Below, piece by piece: positions 25,344-37,795 of a DNA stretch of 64,000 nucleotides. The notes below the pieces were generated by a model. It was not told where the DNA came from. It was given only the letters and a program-made list of their open reading frames with translations, and did no database searches. The stretch spans positions 45,336,201 through 45,400,200 of the forward strand of contig OY821774.1 of NCBI GenBank assembly GCA_963682175.1, written 5' to 3'. Both the position numbers and the translations under genes were made by a program. The stretch's first letter is position 1. Each line of letters opens with the position of its first letter. This stretch comes from Triglochin maritima (lineage: Eukaryota > Streptophyta > Magnoliopsida > Alismatales > Juncaginaceae).

Positions 25344-26073
25344 TGATCCACTCTTTCAGAGTCGAATGAGTATTTTCCACCCTACAGTTCGTAGTGTTGC
25401 CGAAATGAATGACTTTATTCGTCAAATTCAACACAAACTTTTTGTTATGCACTAACCACGTGTCTTCCAGATATTCCGTGAGAACTGGGCAAGAGTGAAA
25501 AATACATTTCAGATTACGAACAACTATATCATACTCGGTTTGTGAAGCAAAAAACATGACTTTCCTCCACTTGCCACACTTCAAATTCTCTGTAAGTTGA
25601 TTGCTCTTGCCGAATATGTGGTATGCGTAGTTGTACTCATCTTTGTTGATATGTCAGGTGCAAAGTAAATGAGCATACTTAGGAAAAACCTCTCTCACTG
25701 GTCGCATAAGCCCTAACTCCCGGTCTGTTATTATTGCAGTCAGGCTGACAGTACCCAATAACAGATCTCGCAACTTCTCCAACACCCACCAGTAACTAGA
25801 CACGGTCTCATCCTTCATAATCGCATAGCTGATAAGGAAGTTCATGTTTGTTGGTGTCACACCAACCATCTCGAACAAAAGCATTTTGTACTTGTTCGTT
25901 TTGTACGTTGAATCCATGCAGATTACGAAAGGGTATGTGAGCAACAACTGAACTGATGTCGGATGTGCAAAAACTGTGTGAGTCATGACATTAGGTTCTT
26001 CATCCGCCGTAATCCAATGTAAGTACTGATACTGCACTGCCTGATGCAGAAACTGCTGAATGAGATTCCTCAA
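25285..26073 (-). pseudogene. FAR1/MULE-type transposase fragment of MULE-B copy 1
   Basis: The fragment closely matches the middle of the intact transposase at 39.97-41.97 kb. It includes the first catalytic aspartate (VICMDSTYKTNKYKM), the second (AIITDRELGLMRPV) and the catalytic glutamate region (NTTNCRVENTHSTLKEW). A TGA near 25652 replaces the tryptophan of the CTWHINK motif. Both the N-terminal zinc finger and the C-terminal third are absent. The 3' end overlaps the end of the PMD pseudogene on the other strand. Confidence 0.88.
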
Positions 26074-26085
26074 TTTACCTGAGCG

Positions 26086-26200
26086 GTACTAGTGATGTCG
26101 AGTTCTCTAGACACTAAAAAACAAACCTCGTCGTCGTCACGTGTCACAACGTGGTGGCAGCGGGTCTAGTGTGTAAAATATTTTTTCAGTAGGTTTATTT
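26086..26200. repeat. MULE-A-type terminal repeat fragment
   Basis: The segment around CACAACGTGGTGGCAGCGGGTCTAG, preceded by a GTCGAGTTCTCTAGACAC block, is a diverged version of the right terminal repeat of MULE-A (12420-12560). It directly follows the MULE-B transposase fragment, so two families meet here. Confidence 0.8.
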
Positions 26201-26815
26201 TGACAAAAAAAATTGCATTAGTTGGTACATTATTATTTTAAGTAATATGGTTGAGATATTAAGTACAAACAATTTTGGGGTCTATTAAAGTGAGTAATAT
26301 GGTTGAGTTTTACCGATCAGAATTTTTCCTACATGAGTTTTACCGATCTCTGACATGTTGATGATTGTAAGTTGTTCCAAAGAAATTTTGAAATTTATCT
26401 TCTAATACAATATGTTGAAAGAAAGTGGAATTCTTCTTCATATCCTACAACTCACATTGGTTTTGTGCACCTTTGTAACTACACATTGAAATTTGATGAG
26501 ATTTACAAGTCAAACCTTCTTCAGATTCTACAACACTTAAGTAATGGGTGAGGGAGAGATGTGGGAGGCATTTCAGGTATTACAGTCATGATGAGACATT
26601 TCTCCTCCGACCGTTCAGCTTCCAAGCCAAACATCTACTGCTGAGGGGGAGATGGGCAACTCCTTCATCTTCTCGTGGGGGAGTTGGATTCTCTTAAGAA
26701 GTTGGGAGTTGGTTTCTCTAACCAAGCATACCCTTAGTCGTCGGTCGTGATATTCTCAAGACATGATTTGGCAACACCCTATATTCGGGACAATGATGGT
26801 CAATAACGAAGGTCT
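26201..26815. other. Intergenic, no gene seen
   Basis: AT-rich sequence without a supported gene. A short direct repeat (GAGTTTTACCGATC) occurs near 26303 and 26335. The last five bases, GGTCT at 26811-26815, are the left target duplication of the next element. Confidence 0.5.
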
Positions 26816-28293
26816 TGTTGGCCTTTTGACCTTAATCTATATTAATTTTGATGATTAATTAAACTAATCTTAATCAATCAACCTAATCAATCAAAGTGAG
26901 CAAACACGATTACATGCATTGCATATATATTTGTATACTTGCAATCATCTTAATAGGTTGATCAAGACAATCAAGGAGATGAGCATTTGGACAAGGACAT
27001 AAAGACTCAAGACTTGTAATCAAAGCTTTAGACAAAGACATGTAACTTTATATTATTGAGTCCATAGGATTTTATGTAAACTTGAGCACTAAGATTTTGT
27101 CCCGTCATTTCTCGGTAAACCGAACCTATTTCGGTTAACCGAAATCTACCCAGTTCGATCCACCGAACACCTATCGGATAGCCGAATACTTCCCAACAGT
27201 GAAACTTAGGTGTTCTCTGGAATTGCCCCTACGGAAGACCGAACTACCTTCGGTCGACCGAATAGCCTTGGATCGGTTTTGGACTTTGCTCCAACGGTCG
27301 CATTCAAATCAAGTCCCTAGAGCCCAATTAACTTGACCTACTTCGGACGACCGCACACACTTCGGTCTACCGAATCCATATTGGCTTTAGGATCTCAATG
27401 ACTATTTAAACATGACACTTGACCGTTAAACAATTTCCCACGCATTGTCAGCGGAATACTCGCGCTACTTCGGTCTACCGAAGTATACACGGTCAACTGA
27501 ACTTGAGTAGATCAGAGCCTAATCAATTCTACTGTCCACCTTGGAACGGTGAACCGAATTTAATTAGGGTTAAATAGATAAAAGCTACTGGAGGTTGGTG
27601 AACGGTGATCCGATACTTAATCGGTCAACCGAGTTCTTAGTTCAGACCAATGTTTCGGCCTACCGTGTGGATAACGGTCGACCGAATCTGTCTCGATTTC
27701 TGTCCGAGCTTAAGTCACATCTTGCTTTCTCATTGGTTCATTCACCACCAACTCTCCAACGGATCTATAAGCTTTGAAGCCTATATAAACACCACTCTAG
27801 AGACACAAAACAAGAGACAACACCTTCTATTCATCAACTATCTTTGTGCTCTCAATTCCCAAACCTTCAAAGCTTATTCTTCAACACTCAAGCCTAAACT
27901 TCACCACTTGCATATCCAATTCCATATCATATCCAAGTGTGCTCAAGTATAGAATGTTAGTTAGAGTGTGATTCAACTTCCATATCAAAGAATCAAAGAG
28001 TGGTAAAAGCTTCAAGGAAGCTCCCTCTCGGGTTGTGAGAGGAGACACGAGCGATGCGAGGATTGTTCGCGAGGCTCGGTGTTGATCTCAGCTCGGAACA
28101 GAGATCGGTTAGTGGAACCGTAAGCGAGGCTCGGGGGATCGAGCGAGGCTTGCGAGGAGGACTAGGACCCGGGTGTGGGTGTCGAACCTCTCTAAACTCC
28201 GGTGTCGACGATTTTGTGGTTTGCATTGTCTCTTTCCTTAATCCTTCGCTTAGCATTTTAAATTCCGCATTTTTGTAGCCATAGATCCTAACA
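26816..28293 (+). mobile_element. Solo LTR with 5-bp target duplication
   Basis: The segment starts TGTTGGCC and ends CCTAACA. GGTCT stands immediately before it (26811-26815) and immediately after it (28294-28298). These are the hallmarks of an LTR left by recombination between the two LTRs of a retrotransposon. The U3 part (27110-27690) holds about 13 copies of a palindromic motif close to TTCGGTYRACCGAA. A TATATAAA box near 27781 is followed by a probable transcribed R/U5 part. A GC-rich, GAGCGAGGCT-containing stretch occupies 28030-28200. The superfamily cannot be set without an internal domain. Confidence 0.85.
27110..27690. repeat. Cluster of TTCGGTYRACCGAA-like palindromes, locus 1
   Basis: Examples are TTTCGGTTAACCGAAA near 27130, TTCGGTCGACCGAATAG near 27250 and ACGGTCGACCGAATC near 27673. 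About ten variants lie between them, with half-sites diverged by one or two bases. Spacing is irregular (about 25-60 bp). They lie upstream of the TATA box of the solo LTR. Confidence 0.85.
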
Positions 28294-28298
28294 GGTCT

Positions 28299-29430
28299 GA
28301 TCCACGACATGGCTAGATTTGGGTGGTCCCTCACGTGGTAATGTTGGGTAGTCGGTATCCATGTGTAGCCATGTTTCGAATGTTTCGGCCAAACTTTTAA
28401 TGATTCGAGAGATTTGAACATATTTTTTAGAAAATGATTTTAAAAGGTTGAGAATATTTTTGAGTTTATTTTCCATAAATATTTTGTGAAAAGTTAATTT
28501 TTATTCATTTAAATGAGCTTGTGAAAAGGACGGGTCGTGGTGTTTATTGCCTTCATGAAGGTTTTGGTACATCCTTCCTGGTATTGGTGCTATCGGAGAA
28601 TTCGAACTTAACCTAATCACAGTAGTAACATGAAGAGCGCTTTTATGATGCTCGTGTGTTGGTTGTTAATATTTTTGCAGGTATTGCACGCATTTGAGAG
28701 ATAGGTGGGGAATCACTCGCTGGCCCGTCCATACTTTCATGGTAGAGAGTAGTAGTATACTAGAGTATGTTGTAATTCTTGTTAACTTTGTGGTGTAAAA
28801 CTCGAGTTATGCTTTTGTAGCGATCACCATGAGGTGGGTGGTACATTATATTGAAAGGAATGTGTTCTAAAAGTTTTACTTTTATATGCCAATTATTATG
28901 AATTAGATGTGCAAACATTTTGTTCCTTGATTAATGTATTCGTCTTTTGGAAACCGTAGAGCTCTAAAAGATGTATTTGGTCCTTAACCGTAGAGCTCTA
29001 AAAGATAATGATTTACATAAATCAAAAGTTATTCACATTCATGATAATTAACATGGAACATTAATCACCGAGATAAGATTGTCGTGTTGGTCATCGATTA
29101 TCGTAGCTGTACAAATAATTGACGACACGAGTATATAAAAGATGAAAAGATTACTTTTATATATTGAATAGACCTAACAAGTAAAACATTATGAAATTGT
29201 GTTTCGTGTCATTAATGGTTTACTGTGTCTTGGATCCTAAGATATGAGACATATCTTTTCACTCAAGAAGTGTTTAATTTGATTATTGTCAAAAACTATC
29301 AATGAGTATAGTGATAAAGACAATAGTTGGTTGAACACGACTCGTGATGGAAAAGAGAGCTAGTCAAACGAGTATCGTTGCCCCTCTTAATTGAGTAATG
29401 ATATTTGTGGGGCCCTTGATAGAGCAAAAT
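28299..29430. other. Probable old retroelement or intergenic sequence, no gene seen
   Basis: No coding region is supported. A short direct repeat, CCGTAGAGCTCTAAAAGAT, occurs near 28957 and 28988. The interval could be remnant LTR sequence but no terminus pair was found. Confidence 0.4.
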
Positions 29431-31060
29431 TATAATGTGCACAATGCAATTTGAGTTAAGTTACATAGTTATAATTAGCTTAAAGAGATCAAGAAATGAA
29501 TATAATACAGATGTGACACATTTCTACTTTGTATATATTCTTAATATCATGAGACAAGAGACGGACACAAGTGGTGCACTTACATCACTAAATGGATCGT
29601 GTTTTAGTTCAAGTGGAACACATACATCTATGTTAATTGGGTAACTATAATGTGTAGCTAGATACCGCTTATAGTTTGGGATATTAAGTGTTTAATATCA
29701 CTGTCAATTTAGTTTAGATCCTCCTATAGGTCACACCACAAAACTGGGAAACAAGAAGCTTGATTTTGAGTTCATATGATGTGGCATGTTTCATGTGAAA
29801 AATGGACACATGTGGTGAATGAATAAAATTAATATGTCAAGAGAATTGACATAATTAGAATCATAACAAATTCATATGAGGTGTATATATTATGGGGTGT
29901 AATAATTTAATATTACATAGGATAATATATTATATAAGATATGAATTTTCTAAAACCCATAAAAGATCAAATTTTGTTGGAAATAAATCTAAAATTTGAC
30001 AAAGGCAAAATCGGGGTCAAACACGATAAACCGTTTAGGGTTCGGTCGACCGAGGTGTCTTCGGAATGGTCAACCGAACGGGAAACCGGTAAACACAATT
30101 GGTTAACCGAAATTGTCTTGAGTGCCTGGACAATTGAGTTCGGTTAACTGAGCGTGAACGGCCAACCGAGAGAAAATATCTAGGAGATATCTTGGGATAT
30201 TTTTGGTAGACCGAATGTGACACAGTCGTCCGATGAATATTCGTCAGGAGAAATTTTGGTGGGTCAACGGTCGACCGGAGCAAGACGCGGATCGTCTGAA
30301 TTTTTCCAGAGAATGTTTCTCATGCATATTCGGTCGACCGACTAGCTCACGGTCCACCGAACATGTGTTAAAACCGAATGGTTCGGTTAATCGAGAAGAA
30401 TTCTCGGTCAACCGAACAATACGATTTTTACCTGAATTATTAAGAGAATAATTAGATCACGGGTTGGATTAATTCCAGATTTCATCAAACGTTTTTTTAG
30501 GATGCTTATGTGGCAATTTGAGATTAATTTTAGGAGAGAATAAATAAGAGATCATGACTAAAGAATAGTTTTTGATAATGTTGTTTTTGGAGCCTATTAA
30601 ATGACCACTCACAGTACTTGTTTGTGTTAATGCATAAATTATTTCTCTCATTAATCTCTCCCTTAATCACCCGAAAATTTCTTGATAGTTTTAAGTTTTG
30701 GAGAAAGAAATCTCGGGAGCTTAAAGAGTGGTTATTGGCTATATTCTAAGCTTAATTAGAGATTGATTGACTAGATCCTTTCTCTCTAATCTTGTTTAGA
30801 GTTTGGTGAACACTTGGAGGTGAATCAGCGGGCGATTCGACGAGCAACGGAACTTCGGATCTTCTAAAAGGTTTTAGACAACCTTTGGGTATGATCATCT
30901 ATCCTATGTTTATTTTAATATGTGTAGGAATGCATGATATTAGAATAAACAAATACATGTACGTAAAATCAATGAAAATATGAAATCGATCTTGTATGTT
31001 TGTATTAAAAAAGTTAAAATATATACATACATAGGGACACGAGATCCTACATATATATCA
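29431..31060 (+). mobile_element. Decayed LTR-like region with palindrome cluster, limits unclear
   Basis: Between 30030 and 30425 there are about 12 copies of the TTCGGTYRACCGAA-like motif also seen in the solo LTR at 26.8 kb. A downstream segment at 30790-30900 (TTTGGTGAACACTTGGAGG, then a GC-rich AGCGGGCGATTCGACGAGC) resembles an LTR R/U5 end. No matching ends, target duplication or coding domain were found, so this is a partial or old copy. Confidence 0.5.
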
Positions 31061-31112
31061 TATATGATAGTTATACGAGGAAAGATCTACTACCCTTAAA
31101 ACAAGTTGACAT

Positions 31113-31224
31113 CGGTTTACCATTACTAATAACCTAACATTTAAACTTCAAATTAAAAATTCGAACCTATCGGTTTACCATTGCTAATAACTTTACATTT
31201 AAACTTCAAATTGATAATTAAAAC
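31113..31224. repeat. Two-copy tandem repeat of about 55-65 bp
   Basis: Two copies of a unit containing ATCGGTTTACCATT, CTAATAAC and ACATTTAAACTTCAAATT lie in tandem, with a few substitutions. No coding potential. Confidence 0.75.
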
Positions 31225-32637
31225 CGTAGATCTTGATTTACGACTCATATTATCTATGTGTGCCGAAAATTCAAAAAAATTAGGACATTTAATATGATAT
31301 CAAGAGACTTGGTTTCGTAACGAATGTAATAGTGTAATACGTTCATTTTTTCCATCTCGTGATCTTATATCGTATGACTCCCATTTTTTATATTTTCGGT
31401 ACATATAGATAATATAAGTTATAGATGAATATATCTACGTTTTGGATTTTTCATTTTGGATTTTTTTTGAAATAAGTTTTTTAAATTCTCTTACTAAACC
31501 TTTCAAAAATTATTTCTCGTACTAGACATGTTGCCACCACGTCGCGATACGTGGCGGCGACGAGTTTTGGATTTTAGTGTTTAAAATTTTTGGCATTCAA
31601 GTTGTTGAGTTCTTCAAAAATCTAGGATTTTAATGAACTCAGCGTTTGCAATGCCGAGTTCTAACACTCACGATTTTTCCACCTAGACAAGAGTGTGCAC
31701 TGCCAGTTGGGAGTTCAAAATGCTGATTTCATTACACAAAACACTACATGTATAATGTTGAGTTCATTTGAATCGACAACGAGGATTCTGATTTCCAACA
31801 CTTGGCATTTTCCCCCAACCACAATTTTATTTGTTCCCAGTTGAGCACTGGAAGTGAACGCGACGTTTTAAACGCCGAGTTAGTGAAACAAAACTCGATG
31901 ACACAACCATTTCTCCCCCAACCGCGTGAAAATTGTTTGAAGGTAAAAAGTTTTTACCTTGATCTTCGTTTCTTGGTTTTTTCGTATTTTACTTCATTAT
32001 GTTTGTTAAAGATGATTATTATTCATGTTTTAGGTTCAATTTGTATGTTTTTGTTGATTTAAGAGTTGGTTTTGGATGATTTCAGGGCTGATTTGAAGGG
32101 TTTAGTTTTGAGTTTAGAAATTTGTGTACTTTAATGTTTATTTTGGTGTTTAATGTCTATTTTAGGGTTGATTTTGAAGAATTTGGGTTTTTTGAGTTTG
32201 GGTTTTGGGTTTAGAATTTTTGTAGTTTAATATTAATTTTCTGTTTGATTTTGAACGAATTTTTATGTGATTTGGGTCTTGGGTTTTTGAGTTTAAGTTT
32301 TGAGTTTACAATTTTTGTAGTTTAATGCAAATTTGAGGTTGATTTTAAAGGATTTTACTTTTGTAGTTTTGGGTTTGTGAGTTTGTCAGTCTTTTAGGTT
32401 GATATTTATTGATAGTTATTTTTTTGTTGAAATTTTGTTTTAAGTATATTAGGTTTGAATTAGAACGTTTATTTGTTGAGAATTATTGTTTCATTCCTTA
32501 TTTACTTTGTTATTGTAGGTGTTTTTTTGTAGATTTTTGGGCATCCGGGCATGATTGTGATTGCATTTACGACACTTGATGGAGGTAATATCTCGATCGA
32601 TGTAAACTTACATTTTAATTTGCTTAACTTTTAATGT

Positions 32638-35600
32638 GTGAACTTAATTTTTAAGTATCATTTTCTTATTATTGAATGTGAACGTTTTTTAATGAAATGT
32701 CCTAGGTTAGTAATGGATAAATATGATGACGGGTATGTATTGGTTATGTATGATGAGAAATTAGAATGTAACAACGATGTGGCAAAATATACAAGGACCG
32801 AGTGTACAATAATTGACGTGTCATTGAAAATCAAGTATAACGAGTTAGTGGATGTGATTAGATCCGAATGTTGTTATCCTGAGAATATGTTTGATGTCAA
32901 GTTAACTGCTAAGTTGCTTTTAAACAATGATTGGACATGTGCTTCATTAACCGATGATAAGTCCATTTATAGAATAATATGATTGTTCAAATGGATGTTA
33001 GTGGTTGGATTGTATGTAGAAGCAGAATCCAGAATACCTCACCTTACACTACCAATCAAGCATAATGTTCGAGATTATGGTACAACTTGGTCCATCGGGT
33101 GGGACAATGGAATAGATTTGAATACAAATCCAAACTTGTCTATCGAAGTTCCGGTATACCAAGATGTTAGCCTTTTCCATTCATGATATATTCAGTATAC
33201 GTCACAGTGCTTTCATAAAAACACAGAATGTCGTGAACATGCTGATGATAATCCTTCTGCAAATATAGCTCTCGGTCTTAGGTTGTCGCAGCTAAAACCC
33301 ATGCAACACAACACTCACGTTTCAGTATATAGTTGGCCCATCAAGTTCATACACAAAATGTCGTGAACATTTTGATGATAATCCTTCTGCAAGTACAACT
33401 CGGTCTTGGGTTGTCGCAGCTAGAACTCATGCAACACAACACTCATGTTTCTCAGTATATAGCTGGACCATCAAGTTCATATTCATTCCTTGTTCTTGGT
33501 TTGTCATAAATTGACACAAATCAGTACCACTTGCCTTTGCTCGTTTAAAGGTCATTGCAAGACTATCAAGAAGAAGTTGTACATGGTGATGAAGAGTGTG
33601 AGCCTGAAGAGTGGGACATTACATAACACCTTTCCACAAAGGGAATGAGCCTAAAGATGTTTCTGAAACAGAAGTCGTTCCAGACACAAGAGTCATATAT
33701 ACGATGGGGTAATTAATAAACCAAGAAGAAACAACGTTGTTGTTGATGTCAATTGTTAAGAATGATATGGTTCCCACTTTGAATGAACTCTCGGATATCT
33801 TTGTCGATGACAACTAGATTTAGAATTCAGTCATCAAACACTCATTCTTTGATCGTGTGAACCATTATTTCTGGGAGAAATGTACCTTTTCGACGAAAGA
33901 TGATTTGATGAATACACTATAGACGTGACACATAAAGAAACATGTTCAATATGCAGTTGTGGTTTCTTAAAAAATAGGCTACATTGTGGGATGTCTTCGT
34001 CGTGATGAGGATAATTGGCAGTGGAGGTTGCATGTGTTTGTTCCAAAATCTTTAAATATTTTAAAGTTCGAACTTACCATGCTGAAAATACTTGTTCCTA
34101 TCCAATATTGTTAAATGATAATAAACAACGCAACACATCATTTATTTGCAAGAAATTGGTTGATCGCTAAAGATACATGTATTTGGTGAGATAATGGAGA
34201 GGGTGAAACAAAATACTCACTTGAAATTGGCACACTAAAGCATGACATGCTAGGCAGAAAGTGTTGCAAAAGATATATGGTGTCGAAGATTAAAGTTTTA
34301 AGGATTGCGTAGATTCTTGACCGTAGTCTGCTAGACCAATATTGGAATCGTGGTTGAAATAAAAGCTGAAAGATTGAATCCTCAAGAGGAGATGTTTAAT
34401 CGTGTCTTTTGGGCCTTCGGTCCTTCTATTATTGGATTCAATTATGCATACTAGTTAGTGTTGATGAGACACATCTATACAAAAAATATAGAGGAATGTT
34501 GTTGATAGTTGTGGGAACCAACGCAGACAATGAGATATTTCCTTTAACTTTTGCTGTCGTAGAGGGTGAGAAGAATGAGTCATGAATTTGGTTCCTCTGA
34601 TTGTTAGCCAGCAGAGTGACGTAACGATCTGATTTGTGTATTATCACAGATCGATTTCGGGAATAAATGGTTGTGTTAGAAACATTTTTCCTCCTTCCGA
34701 GTGACATGTGCATCGATTCTGTCTACGACGCATGAAAGTCAACTTGTCAAAACACCGTAATTGCAAGCAAATGTCCTCACAGATCAAGTTTTATGAAGCA
34801 GGCAACACACATTCTGTGATTAAATTTGAGGAGTTGTTGAAAGTGCTGGCAGAGAAACACAAACATGTGTATGAGTGGATTCAACATCAAGGTATGTTAG
34901 AGAAGTGGATTTGTTGTCACGATGGTGGTCGTCGATTCGGGGCTATGACCACCAACATGTTTGAAAGCTTCAACAACGTATTACGAGGTACATGCGGGAT
35001 GCCTATCACTGTGATGATTTTGATGACGCTCTTTTGTTTACACAAAATTTTCGTGACAAGAAGAGACACAAACTCATCGTGGGACGGTCCATATATACTG
35101 AATGTACGAAGAGTATTGGAGGATAATGGAGTCATTGCGAGATCACATACAGTTACTCGATACCATTAGTTAATGTATCAGGTAGAAGTAGGGGTGAGCA
35201 AAATTCGGTCCGGTCCGGTCTTCGGTCCACAAAATTTTGGAAATTCGGTCTTCGGTCCGGACCGGACCGAAAATTTAAGGGGAAAATTCGGGTTTTGGAC
35301 CGACCCGGACCGGACCGAACCTATTCGGTCCGGTCTTCGGTCCGGACTTCCCGAAAATTCGAGTTTCGGTCCGGTCCGGTTCGGTCCGGTCCGGTCCGGT
35401 CCTGGACCGAAGCTCACCCCTAGGTAGAAGTGAGTGACAAGAGAAGTACATTGACAAATTTAAAGAAGCAGTTATTAGCTTCACTTGTGGATACATAATT
35501 GCTATGCATGTTACTTATTCATATATGTTGGTTGTTTGTAGCGACAAACATGTAAATGTGAGCACTAGCAATTTAGTTTTGTCGTATATATGTGGAAATG

Positions 35601-35815
35601 TACAAACAAGCATACAATCCTCGACTTATCCATATCTCTTACGATAGATCGTCGCCTGAGTGTGGTAACATTATAATGAATTCTCCCGAAACCAAAAAAC
35701 TTTAAGGTCTTCCAAATTCGACCTGAATCCAAAACGAGATGAACGAGTACTCGGGTAGAAGAGTTAGGTATGAGAGATGCGGTGGTGTAGAGCACAACTG
35801 AAAGAGATGCAAATA
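32638..35815 (+). pseudogene. MULE-A-family transposase, multiply disrupted
   Basis: The N-terminal region (32638-33186) survives as two short open frames. From 34390 the DDE core is readable with stops: VFWAFGPSI, the first aspartate context VSVDETHLYKKYRGM, the second LCIITDRF, then an open stretch 34708-35169 with KHRNCK, IQHQGMLEKW and the catalytic glutamate NMFESFNNVLRG. After the hAT MITE come a degraded SWIM region near 35440-35520 and a zinc-knuckle remnant (RCGGVEHN, stop, KRC) near 35775-35815. Compared with MULE-A at 9 kb it keeps the tryptophan lost there and has the N-terminal part that copy lacks. Confidence 0.85.
35189..35422. mobile_element. Ac-like hAT MITE, 234 bp, with 8-bp target duplication
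   Basis: The ends are TAGGGGTGAGCAAAATTCGG and, on the other strand, TAGGGGTGAGCTTCGG. GGTAGAAG flanks both sides (35181-35188 and 35423-35430). The interior consists largely of CGGTCCGG and GGACCGGACC strings in both orientations, closely resembling the subterminal organisation of maize Ac (TAGGGATGAAA ends followed by CGGT-rich repeats). It carries no gene and would depend on an Ac-type transposase. Confidence 0.95.
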
Positions 35816-35860
35816 ACTTATTTAGTTCACATGTATTTGTACTCTTTTCGTGAACCATAC

Positions 35861-37795
35861 GTGATATCTTATATATATGTCATATTTTCCGTGCGATATT
35901 TGCAAAGTTTCATGCAACTTGTAGGTATGCACGTAATAATCTTATGACTTGTTTTGTTCCATACTTCCAATGCCATAGTGTTGGAGTCTTTGTGCGCTTA
36001 TCAAAGTTGTGGATAAGTGGAGATATTGTCTCAAAGTGGTGGTCCAGTGTCAAATAATTGCTTGCTTTAATACTTCCAAGTTCCAATCCACTTTAATTCA
36101 TCCTATCCCCACGTATTTTATCACTCTCTTGCTTTGCAACTAATTTTTGTTCACCTATTAATTTAGTTTATTCTGTTAAATTTGTAATTGTATAACGGTG
36201 TCTTTCTTTAATTACTCGCCAAAACACCTTATTCACCGCAACTATAAATTTGTAATTGTATAGCTGTGTTTTTCTTTAATTAGTTTATTCTGTTAAATTT
36301 GATTGTTTTACTACTTCTACAAAACCTAAACATTTAGGTGACGATGAGTGAGACTAACTTTGTTATAAAATCATGTCTGTATTTTTTAATTTAGTAATAC
36401 AAGACGATTATTTGTCGAACACATTTTTTTATATAGAACTAAGCTACAACCCTTAGCTCTAGCATGTCTATTTTCTTTGGATAATACTAAGAAGCAGAGT
36501 ATTTAAACGCGCGCGATTGCTGAAGCTTGAAGGATACTCAAGTAAATATGAGCACGCATACATTTTCAGTATAGATACAAGACTATGAGAACCACGAAGG
36601 GTATTTATTCAAGAAAAAACCCTTCTTTCGAGTAGATTGATGATTAGTATTCGAAGTTAAATGGAGAGGTAAATTGTAATTTACCTTAAAATACGCAAAT
36701 TTAGAATTAGGAGGATGACATGTCTTAACCTCCCAACAAACGAATATGCCATCTTCTTAGTAGCATCTTAGACAATATATATGAGATAATACAATGAAGA
36801 GAGTTATTTTACTGCAAAAGTCGCATGTTCAAGACAAAACTCTAAGATGGTGACATTGTGTTATACGTGTAGATTAAATGGCCCAATGTACAACAATCAA
36901 TTTGACTCATTTTGTTTTCGGTATACTCCCTCAGCATGAAATATACGTTTTTAAACATAATTAAAAAAAAACAAAACATTAGCAAACAATATAACTTGCA
37001 TTGTCACGACATTGTACAATATGTCGGGTTAATGGTGTTTTATTATACATTAAATTGTTTTCATCAACGTAGCATATAACAGTTAGCTGAAACTCATATA
37101 ACTTATATGGTAGACGATGAATCCTTCAAAGGAAATTGTATAATTCCTATAACTTAATTCATTCCTATAACTTAGTAACATGAAACTCATACGGTAGACG
37201 ATGCATTCTTCAAAGGAAATTGTAAGCATACAAAACAAAATATAAGTATTAGACTCATGTGATAGTTACACTAAAATAAATTATAGTGCTTCTATCAACA
37301 AACCGATTATTAAATAAATTAATAAAATTTGCAATACACTTAAAAAATTGTAAAAAAACTTATAAAGCCATTGAATAAAAATATACAATATTATCCTTAA
37401 AACACTATTTAAAAACTTGGCAATGGTGATGAAATAAATAAAAAAACACGTTTTCTTTCAACATTTAATATTTTTGCAAGTTGCAAATATAATTAAGTCA
37501 AAAAACTTCAAAACTAATAAAGAGAGTATCTTTAATGATTACAGACTACACAACCAAGAAGCTTGTCAAACTTTTTTTTAAAAAGAGCCAAAGAAATAAT
37601 CTGTAGAACAAAAATCAAATTCAATGAGAAATTAATTTTAAAGAAGAGAAGATATGGATCTTACGTCAAGAAAACTAATTAATCTTACGTGCCTTTATGC
37701 TCGATCATCAACTTGACTAACCGTCTCAAATATGTGGATGTTGGTTTACAACATGCTAAAGCCAAAGAATAAGAGAAACTGGGAATGATTTTTTA
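35861..37795. other. Intergenic, no gene seen
   Basis: AT-rich sequence with no supported gene. A short direct repeat built on CATACGGTAGACGATG-like and TTCAAAGGAAATTGTA segments occurs near 37110-37145 and 37190-37225, and TAAATTTGTAATTGTATA is repeated near 36180 and 36245. No transposon termini were recognised. Confidence 0.5.

Larger units (their letters stand above)
23310..26200. mobile_element. MULE-B element, copy 1, broken and chimeric
   Basis: The left terminus contains CGAAAACTACTTAAATCG, matching the right terminus of MULE-B copy 2 at 44.05 kb when reversed, and the following 130 bases are also collinear with it. Inside are a plus-strand PMD pseudogene (23447-25343) and a minus-strand transposase fragment (25285-26073), the same tail-to-tail plan as copy 2 but inverted. 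The right side does not end in a MULE-B terminus. At about 26086 it switches to a MULE-A-type terminal repeat (26086-26200). Confidence 0.75.
31445..35860 (+). mobile_element. Decayed MULE-A-family element
   Basis: The left side (31520-31580) has TTGCCACCACGTCGCGATACGTGG, a diverged form of the MULE-A terminal core, followed by GAACTCAGCGTTTGCAATGCCGAGTTC palindromes near 31635-31662. The transposase remnant runs from 32638 to about 35815. A hAT MITE is inserted at 35189-35422. The right terminus was not identified and the limits are approximate. Confidence 0.65.

Noticed and set aside
35178..35427. Overlapping open frames rich in Arg, Gly and Pro at 35.2-35.4 kb
   Set aside because: They fall wholly inside the hAT MITE and reflect its CGGTCCGG repeats.
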